Positions 52,147 to 64,000 of a DNA stretch of 64,000 nucleotides are shown piece by piece. Source of the stretch: Callaeas wilsoni (Eukaryota; Chordata; Aves; Passeriformes; Callaeidae); contig VWPU01017830.1 in NCBI GenBank assembly GCA_013398955.1, positions 124,001-188,000 of the forward strand. The letters are read 5' to 3'. A model generated the notes under the pieces. It saw only the letters and a program-made list of their open reading frames with translations, made no database searches and was not told the origin of the DNA. Both the position numbers and the translations under genes were made by a program. Position 1 is the stretch's first letter. The number at the start of each line of letters is the position of its first letter.

Positions 52147-55100
52147 CTACTACAGCATTCAGAGTACCATGGCTGAATTATCTAGACCACTGAATCTGAA
52201 AGAAACTTGTTAGTGAGGAAGGTGGGATATTTTGAGGATATGTAAGATACCACAGAGGGTTTATGATGACTGCTGCAACCATAATTCAGAATAGTCTCTT
52301 TTTCTCTGCTCTTTACTGATTTCCATATTACCTGTAAGTCTATCTAAGTCTATGGAAGTAATGAAATAGGGATGGTGTAATTACTTTCCTTAATTGTCTC
52401 CTCTTGGCCATGAACTTGAGATGAATCCAAGCCAGTAATAAATTTAATAGCCTTGTGAAGTAAAGACAGGTGGATTGAAATCTCTGCCACCTGAAGAACA
52501 CCTCGTGTATGTCTCCTGATCGGACAGAGTGGATACACTCAGCCCGGTATCCTTGGCATCTATGATGCATTCTTGGCTCATTCGGGTCTTGCAAAGCCAA
52601 AAACTAGTTTAGTTATGTTGTAACTTTGATTCATTATCACGTTAGAAGGAAATACAGAGGAATTTATACTGCTGTGTACAATTTGTTGTTTTTTTCCAGT
52701 TTTTAACTCTTAAATCCTAATCTTTTTGCTTCCCTATACCCATCACAATCTCTGAAATACGTGCATCATTAAGAGCCACAAAAGAACCTAATATTGTGAT
52801 GTAGATGAGAAAAAACCATGATACTTTCTTTTTGACAATCATATTTTCCAAATTTCAAGTGAAAGTGAAGCATAGCGTGCTTCACATGACACTCCATCAT
52901 TAAATAAGGAAGTTCTAATGAAAATAATTGAGCAATGGCTGCCCTTTCTGTGTCACTTTTGTATGGCCCATTAATTCTGGCAAGCCTGTGTAAGAGTCAC
53001 TATTATCAACTTCACAAAGATAATCAAGCATTAATCTTAAATCAGTAGCTCATTATTTAAAAATTCATTTTATGACTAGTGGGTTGACTTAGAGGATTTA
53101 ATAGGGTGCTTCTTGGTTTTAATGAGTGAGAAATTTTACTTTAGAACTGAGTGAAATGAGAGACCTGTCAATATGTTTTAATAATGTTACTCTTAGCATG
53201 GAATAATTAGAAATTACTCTAGGAGAAAAAAATTCATCTTTTCCTGTTTCAATTTGGACTGGAGAAATAGTATCCCTCCAAAATATTACCAAAATATTTT
53301 TGGGAATTAAAGCTGAAGACATTTCAGTAATAATTTCAGTAAAAGCTGAACTACCTGCTGATTGAATGTGTTATTCACAATATGTCATGTAAATGGCTCA
53401 ACTTGCTGTTTATTTTACTGAATTTGTTAGAAGTGTGTCATACAAAGGGTAGCTAAAGTACAGCCAGTAAATCACCTAAACTCAGGAATTCTACTACTGA
53501 TGCAGTGTAAAGTGTACTTGATAGAGTTTATTTTAAGTCACCGTAGATGTCATGCAGTACTTAGATATGACTGGGTCTTGCATAGTTTTGTTTTCACAAA
53601 TTCTTCCTAGTAAAGATCAAAGTTTGCTTATTCTGAAGCTAGACAACGTTGGGATCAAATTTTCAGCCAGGCTTATGAGATTTTGGGCCTCCTATGGCTA
53701 TTCATAACCAAACGTTTTACTGGGCAACTTGAAAAACTTAAAGAGGCGTGATATTCGTTTTACCGTATTTCCCAGAAACTGTATGACAGATATGTGCTGA
53801 GAGAGCTTGGAAGAAAAATTTCTAAAATTTGCAAAGCCATGTTTTTTAGGGCTTAATGTAAACCACTGTCCATATCCTTCAGTAGTTTATCACTTTCTTC
53901 TTTTGAGGCATAAGGTCAGATGACTTGATGAAATTTTTCTGACAAGTTGACAAAGATGTTGGCTTCTGATGAAGGACACTATTCAGCAGATTGCATAGGG
54001 ATCTAAAAGCTTTTGTCTCACATCCTCATCAGCTATCAATGATTTCCCCACTCGTACCAAGAAACAGGCTCTTAGGGTAAAAAGGATGAGGATTCTCAAA
54101 TAAAGCTAAATGCAAGCTCTCTCTGTCCTGCTCAGAAGATACACTTATATTAGTAATATATTATATCTGTCTTACAAAACTTACAGTTTAATTAACTAGA
54201 ATGTTATTATGGCTTCACTAACAAGAATATAATCAGAAAATATCTATTAAAAGGTAAACCCAAGCAATCGTTCAGAATTGAAAGAACATAAAGATTTCCT
54301 GTTTTCCGGGAAGCTACACAGCAATACTTCCACAGTTAAATGAATCAATGTCTCTCTCAACAGTGTAGTATTTACACCAAGAACCAAAATGTAAATTAGT
54401 TGAATCTATTTCCATTGTCCAAAGTAGCTGAAAAGTGAAAAGTAAAAGCTTAAATGAAAACATGTCGTCAGAACTGGGAAATTATATATTTATTTTTTAA
54501 ATCTTTGTATAGTGTGTAAAATATTTACTGCATTTGCATTTGATGCAGCTTGGAAAATCACTATTCTACAAGAAGGATAGTTATATAATGCATTGCAAAG
54601 AAATTATAAATACAGGCGACATAGTGGATGAAGGTATTTGTATTTGTATTCACCCTTTGTATTATATATAAATGTATTGTATCTATACAGAAACAAACCT
54701 TTATAACATTTAATGGTGTTAGAATACCATAAAGCACATTTTTGAGGAGTTCCAGTCCTTTTCATTAGAATAGGTATTTTTGATACATATCTAGAATAAG
54801 TATGAATATATATTTTAATGAAAAAAAGACCTTGTTTGCTGATAGTGTTCCATTTTTATCAGAGCAAACAGTAGATTAGATTCATGTAGTTTTTCCTGTT
54901 TCTAGAATATGCTTCATCACTTAATTCAAGTGTTTGTATGCTTAATCTTATTCTGTCCCTAAGAGGGAAATTAATCTTCCAGGCAATGAGGAGTGACCTG
55001 GGTAACCCCAGAGAGCAGGGAAGTTGACACTAACCAGTTGAGACTAGTAGTAATCTCACGCTGTGCAGAAGGTCTAAGTGAACAGTCTGCAAGGTTAATG

Positions 55101-57717
55101 TGTTAGTACTTCAAGATGGTGTCCTAGGGAAAAAAAAGTAGATAATTAACTCACCCAGAGCCACAGGCTATTTTGTGTTCCTACTGTCATTATGATGATA
55201 AAGATAGACTAAACAGACTTTCTCTTTTGAGAGTCTGTGCTCTGATGAATTATTAAGGCTCAAATCAGAACAGTGCTTGCCTGTGAACTTAATGCAGTTA
55301 AACAGCAGCAGAGCAGAGGGGTGTCCTGAAAGTCTTACCTGGTGAACAGTTTTTGTCTCTTGGTAGCAAGTGTGGTAACTTTGCCTAATGTGCTACTTTC
55401 CTAGCATCAGTAAGAGGAGATTCTGAGTGGTGTAGAAATTAAAAGCTATAATATTCTGGTGACATCAGGATCATCAGGTCGATTTACTGATAGAAGTAAT
55501 TATTTTTGAGTTAGCAATTGAGAACTCTGTCTTGAAAAAAATTAGCCTTATCTCAATCCCATGAAGCCAGAAGTGATGCCAATGAGTCCACTAGGGGACT
55601 GATGGGACTATTAAGTGTCATCAATCTCTTTGCCACAGTTCTCATCTGTACATTGAGTCTGTGCTTCAAAGAAGGCCTCCTCAGCCATAGCTCTGCTTTA
55701 CTGACGTATTCACACATAGCCTTTGTTTTTGGCTAGAGGAGTAATACAGTGTGCTTTCTGCAGACTGGTTGTTCAGAAAACAGTTTTTAAGATCAAATCT
55801 TGAAAAAGAATTAGTTAGGTATGTTTATTGGTAACACTCAGGGAGAGTTTTACCTAAACCCAAGTCCTCGCATAATACTAATTTTGTGCATTGCATTATA
55901 AGATCTTTGTTACTCTTTCACTGAAACCATACCAGTTTTACAAGTCCACCTGAAGTTATTTCAGATATAGTGGGAATTTATTTTAAATAAATGGATTTAA
56001 ACTACAGTGCTCCTATTGTTCCTATTTAGCTACCTTCCTTATGCAGCCTTCCCAAACGATTTTATGCATTTCTGCCTGCAAACTTTCTAAAGGAAGCAAT
56101 GGCAAGATAGCACCAAATATGAGCTAGGCAAAGTCAACATTTGTTTGGAGACTTGTCCATGCCTTCCCAGCTCAGCAGACTGGAGAGCCAAGCTGAGAGT
56201 TATAAGGAAACAGTGGCTTCAACTGACAAATATGTGAAGTCATTTGTGGTTATGGCAAATGCTGCTTTCATCCTTTTCATCTATTGGGGACAGTGTTAGG
56301 AGCAAAGATAGTGTTTCAGAGCTCTACAAGATTTCTATCCTTCTCTTTCTGACTTTCTGTGGCAAAAGTGGCTCATCCTGGGGCATCAAAAATTGGTTCT
56401 TGCCTACACAGTTGGCAAGAGTATTTTGGTTTTGCTTGGTTGTCTTGAACGAGCTTTTCACACTGGCTTGTCACATGTCACAGCTATTCAAACATTTTTC
56501 TTCAAAAGTAGCAAGCATTCAATCACTGATGTCTGGTGTCCTAGATCGCACCGATTAAATGCAAGCACCTTGTTCAGTACAATGCCAGGCCTGTTTAGTC
56601 ATTTCGTAATGGCAATTGTATCGTTTATGCACAGCCTGACACTCTCATACATTTTCCATGTCATGCTGGCACACGTATTTTGAGCATGAGCTGACTCTTC
56701 CTTACTCACAGTTCTTGTCATTGTTCTTATCACAACTAGCTATACTTCATTTTTATGAGCAAATAACATCTCAACAATTATTTCCAGAAACCTCAACGTC
56801 AAATAAATACAGGTCAGATTCTGCCACTAAGTATGCAAAGCTGATTCACTGATTTTTGAGACATTTATTATTGGAAAACCTGTTTTATAAAATAATTCCC
56901 ACCAAAAAATACATAGTAAAGATTTCGTTCAAAGACTCTGAAGCTTAAAAAAAGCTTAATAACATCTATTCCTCCCAGGCAAGAAAAAGAGAAAAAATAA
57001 ACAAATAGTCAGTATATATGGTTCACTCAGTATGTGTGCATATATATAATGTACATTTAATTTTCATCTTTTGAGAAGGGATCAGTCTATCATAGATGAT
57101 AGTGCCATTTCTATATTTATATCTTTGCATTTCTAAGAATAATTTTTTTTTACAGTGGTGGAAAAATGTGCAACACATCGACTAAGTCCTGTTTTACCAG
57201 TTACCGAAATAACTAGTTTTAATGCTCTTTATGTAGAGTACATTTTGTTTGCTTTTATGTTCACATTAAATACTGAGGATAAACAATAAATACATCAATG
57301 ACAAAAATTAAATAAATAGATTTATTCACTTGAAAGAGCAAATAATCATGTGGAATGGCATCACCGGGATTTCAGTAAGATTTCACTTGTTTTCCTTCAG
57401 TGTCCTAGCAAATAATGTGAATAAATTCATGGAGAAAATAGAATTCTGAAAATATTCTTTTAATCTGAAGGACCTACATATAAAGTTCCTGTCCCTCTTT
57501 GTTTGACAAGGTTTTCTCAAAGTCAAGGCAGTAAGAGGCTGAAATCATAACAGAAGACAACTGGATGCCTGGATGTCTTTTTCCTCTTAAGAAGCTGTGA
57601 TGTATGTTTATTATTGAATTTTTTTTTTTTTAAACAAATCTTTTATTTTTTGTTTTCTATTGAATTATTTCTCCTGCACAGTATGGAATCACTTTGTCCT
57701 CATGCCTTGCCTTATTT

Positions 57718-57718
57718 A

Positions 57719-57749
<31 letters not shown>
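57718..57749. repeat. (AAAT)n microsatellite
   Basis: About seven perfect copies of a tetranucleotide (AAAT/AATA). Confidence 0.92.
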
Positions 57750-57751
<2 letters not shown>

Positions 57752-59212
57752 TATTTGTCCTTCTCCAAGGTGCTTTTTTTAGTAAACTGGCTTCACCACA
57801 GCACTACCTCTGGCTTATGTCACTGGAGAAGAGAGCTGCAGCCTAAAAAATACAGATTTCCAATTTCATAAGGGCAATGAAGATAAAAAGCCTGAAGAGA
57901 TCACAAATTTGTAGCATAGAGCAAGGCGCTAGCTTCTATCTGTTTCTTTATGTGTTGCCTTGTTTGTGGGGCCATAATTACATACTGATTACTGCCAGAA
58001 AAAAAGATTCTCTCCATCCTGGATGGTAATTACTCAATTACTGTGTTTCGCTCCCATCCCTTTCTTTTGCTCTTTCTGACCGTTATCAGCTCTAATTTAG
58101 GTTTTAACATGGCTTTTGGGAAACACGAATTTCAAAATATTGTTTATATTCCATACAATGATGGTCATCTTGTGAATTATATATCAGCTACTATATATTA
58201 CTAACTAATTAACTTAGTGTAACTGTGCATGTACCCATGAGACTGGAGAATGTTAAAATGAGAGGCTGACTACGGCTTCCTTGAGCTATATGATCTAGGT
58301 TGTGTTTGAATTTCTATACCTTCAGGTTACTTCTCTTTGATTAAATTAAGAGAACATCAGAATCGTTCTCCTGTAAGGAAGCAATAAATGTACCCTAACA
58401 GAAAATAGTGCAATTTGTCTTAAAAGAAAAACTCTTTCCTTTACCTCTCTGACATTCTCACATTACACCAGATTTTGAGACAAAATTTGAGGGGCTGTAA
58501 ATCACCCTGACTGGATTGACTTCCATTGGAACTGAGCTGATTTAGGCCAGCAGAAGAGGTCATTGCCAAGAGCTGTGAATGCTTTCAGTCATGTAACAAG
58601 TCACTTGCAGATCATTAGGATGGCTTAAAAAGGATCTTACCAAAGTACATTCTGGCTTTTTTCTTTCTGTTCTTTGAAACTTTGGTATCCACTGAGGTGA
58701 CAGTGAGTGAGCTCTCTACTGATGAAAATGTTTGAAATGTATTTAAAAAGAGACCGGAGTTCTCACCACCACTTTCCATCAGTAAACTTTTTTCCCTCTG
58801 TCACAGAATTCCAGGCTCATGGGAGTGAATGTAAAAGTCAGTCATACAATTCTTGCACTAAGTGGTACGGTAGTCACAATAAAAGGCATCCAAACTCGCA
58901 AAACTAAATGTAGTGTACCCCTATCAATGTAACGCATCCTTAAAGATGCAGATGCCTTACGTGGTGAAGTTAAATATAACAATATTTTTTAAATGTTAAT
59001 TCACCTGGTTTTCTCTTTGCTTTGAACTGCTCTTAATCACCTAAAGACTGAGATAGTAATCAACAAAAGTCCCCAGAACTCCCTCTGTTGTGGATTTCCA
59101 CATGCTTGTCTGCAAGACCATGTGCACCTGTACATATGCATATGCACATAGGCACTTGAGATTGTTCAGTAGTATTGCCTAAGACATTTCTGGTGGAGAG
59201 GCATCTTAGTAG

Positions 59213-59728
59213 TGGATCATGGGATATTTCAGGTTGGAAAGAACTTCAGGAGATCTCTAGTCCGACCTCCTGCTCAAAACAGGTTGCTAATTTCCATCCA
59301 GGCTCAAGCCACAACACAGGGTCAGAGAGAGGTTGGATCTGGGTGAGTTAGGACTTTATCCAGCCAGATTTTGAAAACCTCTGAGGATCAGGAGAAACTG
59401 CCTATCTTCTATGGGGAGTCTGTTCTGTGGTTTGAGCAACCTTACCAGAAAAAAGCTTTTACCAGTCTAAAGCTCTTGTTTCAAGTTATGCTCATTATGC
59501 ATCATAATTGTGGAGAGTATTGGTTCATCTCCCTGTTTGGATCTGCTCTTTGAGGGACTTGACCCATCATTTCTTCTCTAGGCTGGCCAAACCCATATCC
59601 TTCATCCTTTCCTCACAGGGCATATGATTCATCCCCCTGAACATCCTGATGGCTGTCTGCTGAACTTGCTCTAGTTTATTGATACATTTCTTATATAGAA
59701 GGGCTCAAAACACATTTACACATCTAAG
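59213..59728 (-). mobile_element. CR1 LINE 3' fragment, antisense, the longest copy here
   Basis: It starts with TTTCAGGTTGGAAAGAACTT and AGTCCGACCTCCTGCTCAAA, the reverse complement of a CR1 3' end. It continues through the region with GGCTGGCCAAACCCATATCC, TTTCCTCACAGGGCATATGA and TGATGGCTGTCTGCTGAACT, reverse complements of the end of the CR1 reverse-transcriptase ORF and its flank. About 515 bp remain, too diverged to encode protein. An open frame at 59371-59553 lies inside it and is not a gene. Confidence 0.88.
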
Positions 59729-60380
59729 GTACTGGTGAAACACTTAAATGATTTGGAGAACTTTCCCATCAGTCTGCACACTAAAGGTTATGATACAAGT
59801 TATAAAATAAGGAGAAATGAAATAGCCTTGGAAAAATGAGTTCAAACTGCACTTGGTAAATTGGAACATGAACTGCACAAGATTTCAGTGTTCTGCAGAG
59901 GAGTTTGTATTTCTTCAAAAGTAAATCCATAACTGTAATATATGTTGTAAAAAAGTAGATGGAAACATTTCAGTTTTGTTCAAGATCAAGACTTTTGACC
60001 AGCCTAAGGTTCCTAAAATAAGCTCATGACAATATAATGGGTATCACAGGCGGTCTTTTTTTTAAATCATAATAGCAGAATACCTAAAAATTCCTGTCCT
60101 TCTTATTTGATTTCTGAGTGCATAAAAACAACCAAGCAGGTCCTCACTGTCTCAGTATCATGGTGACATGCACACTTGATTGAAGATCTGCTTTTTTGGG
60201 GTACATGCTGCCAGCAGGCTTAGAACACTGTTAAAGGATTGTACACAGAACTGCAAGTCTGAAGCCTTACTGTGCTGATAGCTGTTCATACTAGAGGACT
60301 TGCTGATTTAGGTATGCAAAATATGGCAATGTGAGTACTTCCTATCAAGAGAAAGGCTGTGCTTCAACAGTACTTTGCAT

Positions 60381-60458
60381 ATTATTATTATTATTACTAC
60401 TATTATTATTATTACTATTACTATTATTACTATTTATTATTATTACTGTTATTATTAG
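60381..60458. repeat. (ATT/ACT)n trinucleotide microsatellite
   Basis: About 26 triplets, mostly ATT with interspersed ACT, one four-base interruption (TATTTATT) and one GTT. It is the longest tandem array in the window. Confidence 0.92.
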
Positions 60459-63400
60459 TGTACTAGCACCTAAAAAGGAGAGATTTGACTGATGAGGAAG
60501 TGCTTAATTACTAATATTTTTAAGCAGAAGATGAGTATCAATCAGGTGCTAAACAAAGTGTGAATTTGGTGGACTCGGATTTATTTGTTGGGTTCATCCC
60601 CTGTGAGGAATTAAACTTGTTTGTACCATGAATTCTTGATGGCCCTTGGCAGAGCGTAAAGTCCCCCAGATTCTCAAGATGGCTTTGGTTTTAGTTGTGT
60701 GAAATATATACTTCAGATATTTTGGCAGAGTATTGAGTTTTAAAGGTGTGTATGTGGCTAAACACGTTTTTGACTACTTTTTAAATTAGATGCCTAAAGT
60801 GTACTGTGGGGACCTTTTCTGGGTGTTGTTTGTTGCTTAGTCAAAGGCATCGTGTTCAGCACCATCTAATTTTGCATGTCTCATCCAAGGTAATGCTCAA
60901 ATTTGCTGCAAAATGTCTGATAGTATCTATTTCCCTCCACCTCCAAAACACCATCTCCAGACAAACCTCTTTTCTCTCTCTTCAGCTCTTTGTAGATAAC
61001 TGCCCTGATTCACACAGGGAGAGCAAGTAGAGCAAATCGATTCTTTCTGCCCGAAAGGGACAGGACTGCCCATAAGGGAACTTTTCTTCACGTTGCTTAC
61101 TGTCACTGTTTTGCCCTGGTGAGGATGGGAAATGTGCAGCTGTAAGAGTGCTGCCAATGGAGTGTGTACAGCCAACCTGCTCAAGGAGTGAGCATCTATA
61201 ATGTCCCTAATTTAGCAATTTTAGCAATGAAGCCAATCAGTTCTAATTAGTTTGTGATTAAAGAACTAGCTATGTTCTAGGCTGTGCAAAGAGTACTGGG
61301 TAAACTCTCTTCCAGTTTTAGACAAATCCCCTTCCAGAAGGCAATCATCCATGTCCTGCTCATGCCATCAAGCAGTCCATTAACTAGCTGCTTAGTTCTA
61401 ATTGATGGTGCTTTTATTTTTATCAGGTCCTGAGAAAACACCTTTAATTAGACTAGTGGGGAAATTACAGATTTTCACCTGTGGAAAATCACATGTTTCA
61501 GCACTTGTCTACACATCTTGTAGAACAAAACGAGGTTTCACCATCCCCAGTAAATCACACAGGTTTACTTTGACAGTAATACATGATAAAATTATAGCCC
61601 ATAACAGTCCAAAGTTCTTGAACCCGTGTTTTCCATTTTGATTGTCAAAAATCACCTTTTGTCATACAGAAAAATATGAAACAAAAAAAAGTTTAATTTT
61701 CTATAACCATGTAGCATCCTTCCTACAAGCTACACTAAGTGAAATCTACTATTTCTTTTCCTCACCATGCCCCACTTCTTGCAGTGTGATGGGTTCATTA
61801 AAATGAGACAGAGAAGGAGGAGACAGTGGATAGGGCAAATATAAAAGTTAATGCAATATTTTCTTCGGCTCTTAATATTGTAAAATGTTACTATTGGATC
61901 TTTTATATACTTAAATTCATAGTCGTTCCTTTGCTGTGAAAAGTAGGCTTTCATTGCCTTCCTTTTTTGGTTGCAGTTGAAAAAATTCTCCCACTGCTCC
62001 TTCCTGAAAAAAACCCACTCTTTTTTCACAAAAAAATTCTGTCATGAATACTTCTATCTTGTCTAGATTTAAAAATTTCCCCTTGGAGGTTTGATACTGT
62101 GAAACCCAGCAGTTACTTAGAGTGAAATTATTTTAAGGTTCATTATTACATCTATTTTCATTTTACATTGGTTTTCATTACATTTGTCTTGAAATTTTTT
62201 TACATACTGGTCTCCTTAGCAGTAACATGGAGCCCTGTGAATTAATTTAAATGTGACATATAGCTATTGTCAGTCCTTGCAACAATTGTAAGAAAATAGA
62301 ACAACTTAATTTTTTTCTTATTCTCATAGCAGCTGACTAAACAGTAGATAGTATGTGAGATGCTGTTTTAAACTAGCATACATATTTATCTTGCACAGCA
62401 CTAGTTCTTTACTAGTTAACTATGTAGTTTAAGCTAGTTACACAAGAAAGTGTGTTCAGGGAAGCACTTCAACTTGTTTTCCTAAATGCTTATTTTTGGA
62501 GAGGGGAAGTGTTTTCTTTGGAACAAAAGCTTTTCTTTAAGTTAGACAATTAACTGTCACTAAAGCTGCATGGGATGCATCCTACCTCAGCAACTAACTG
62601 CAAATACACAGAGCTGATGAAAGCTCCCTTGCAGGAGCGACCCAAGTTATTCAGTACTTCATGTGAATCATGACATCAAAACACTTTAGTCTGAGTGGGA
62701 ATTCACAGTACATTCCAAATCTATATTTAAATTCTCTGCATCAAAAAGCTATCAAATATTCGTTGCAGAAATGGCCCTGTTAGGATGTTGCTGCCCCTTA
62801 GCTTGCAGACTTCAAGCCAAGCCAGAACAGCCATCCAGCCCACATTACCTTCATGATAGTTGAGCCCAGCACTCTGATACCAAAAAGGAACTCTTACATA
62901 AATCTCCTTCCATTGAAGGAGCTGCAACTGAAGAGGCCTTGAATTTCTACAGTATCTCTAGATGATGAAAAGGGCACGAAACCATCTCAATCTGCTACTT
63001 TGATAAATAGCTGACTACAAAAAATTTGCAGCCTGCAATGTTCTGCTCTTTTGGAGCTTCTCATCAAACCAGAGAAAGTTGCTTAACCTCTGTTTAGTAG
63101 TAGTTAATATGATTGGTTTAGATTTTGCAATATTTTTGGTGAAGACTTGGTGCAACTTTCCTCTTTAGTTTCCAAACAGACTCATAACAAATAGTGGCCA
63201 CAAATGCTTCAGGAAGTGATGTGTTTGGATACCTCTTTTTCTGTATATATTTCCAAAAAGTGCATTCGAATTGCAAGAAAGTCCTTTCTTAAGCATGACG
63301 TCAATCAAGTTTGTAACTAAAAATAATACTCCTGAGGACAAAAGTCCCTCGAGCTGCTTGTCTGAACGTTAAATTTGAAAGCACTCATGGTCAATAAGCA

Positions 63401-64000
63401 GAAGAAATGATTTTTATACATACTTATGTTATGTGCTGAAGGTCCTCTGAGTTTAAATGCTAGCAGACGATGAATAAATTCAGTTGCCTGTACTGAATCT
63501 TTACTCTTGCTGATAGCCTTTCTGCAGGCTTTGGAGTTATACACTGAAGTCTGCATTAGAATTGCTTGCAGCCTGCGGGGTTTTAAAATGGTACCAGTTA
63601 TTTTAACCTATGTGCCTAGACTAGTTACATTAGCAATTTCTTCCATAGTTAGAAATTCCCATGGATAATTTCTGTTAGAAAATGTAGATTCTATCTGCAT
63701 GATTACCTCGAGATATAATTTGTTTTAAACTTGAGAAGTTCAGCAAAATATATGATTGCCTATTCATGCTAACACTAATATTGACAGTATTCTGAGAGAG
63801 AAATAAAGCACAAAATTTGAACAACATTTAAAATGTTTTCACTAAGGTAGTCCTTAGATCTTTGTGTTAGCAAGCACTAAGCAAGTTTTTCTTTTATCTT
63901 CATATTATTTTCTTCAGAAATAACAAAATTAAAACTTTTGACATGGTTTAATTATGAAAATTGCATCTCTTTTTATATTTAAAATGTTTTTCCTGTACTG

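Larger units (their letters stand above)
23447..64000 (+). other. GRM8: GRM8 intron (5' part), downstream of coding exon 5
   Basis: Over 40.5 kb of AT-rich sequence with no recognised exon in either orientation. It holds six CR1 3' fragments (25948-26128, 26281-26420, 31974-32050, 35578-35672, 41850-42064, 59213-59728) and seven tandem or low-complexity tracts listed separately. It also has strong short inverted repeats near 29.7, 34.9, 38.7 and 42.1 kb, and a doubtful coding-like fragment at 48272-48454. The stretches 23447-25900, 26450-31950, 32800-35550, 36000-38600, 42100-46800, 50000-52050, 52200-57700 and 61000-64000 show nothing further that I can assign. The intron assignment rests on the intact donor at 23447 and the absence of the next GRM8 exon. 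Confidence 0.85.

Noticed and set aside
1..64000. miR-592 hairpin, which I recall as lying in a GRM8 intron in mammals
   Set aside because: I looked for its mature sequence and saw no match; it may be in another intron or absent.
23447..64000. The next GRM8 exon (expected to start Leu-Glu-Arg-Ile-Ala)
   Set aside because: No matching translation seen in any frame; it presumably lies beyond the window.
1..64000. tRNA, rRNA, CRISPR array or bacterial operon
   Set aside because: None of the characteristic sequences or spaced repeats are visible, and the window is vertebrate intronic DNA.

Overview
This window is vertebrate nuclear DNA, almost certainly from a bird. It is AT-rich, has no long open reading frames, and shows classic spliceosomal exons inside very long introns. 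It carries at least seven CR1 retrotransposon 3' fragments, the dominant avian LINE, and two solo LTRs that look like known avian endogenous retroviral (ERVL-type) LTRs. The LTR types and one CR1 variant resemble neoavian or passerine elements, but that narrower placement comes from memory, not from a search.

The only protein-coding gene I can support is on the + strand: the middle of GRM8, encoding metabotropic glutamate receptor 8. Three exons (21607-21742, 22220-22374, 23309-23446; 136, 155 and 138 bp) join in frame to give 143 codons of the extracellular glutamate-binding (Venus flytrap) domain. They probably correspond to coding exons 3-5, roughly residues 243-386 of human mGlu8. Splice sites and phases are intact, and the diagnostic residues favour mGlu8 over mGlu4, mGlu6 and mGlu7. 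I saw neither the preceding exon nor the next one, so the window starts and ends inside large introns: more than 21.6 kb upstream and more than 40.5 kb downstream.

Layout: 1-21606 is intron with two solo LTRs in antisense orientation (6452-7048 and 8165-8795, the second very CpG-rich) and one CR1 fragment. 21607-23446 is the compact exon cluster. 23447-64000 is intron with six CR1 fragments, most of the microsatellites (GT/TA, GTGGGT, AAATCT, AAAT, ATT types), several strong short inverted repeats and one doubtful coding-like remnant near 48.3-48.45 kb.

I found no rRNA, tRNA, CRISPR array, prokaryotic gene, or second gene. I see no convincing new biological system. The most useful leads are the CpG-rich LTR as a possible antisense promoter, a perfect 20-bp palindrome, a G-quadruplex motif in the sense strand, a possible 34-bp microexon, and the uncharacterised coding-like fragment.
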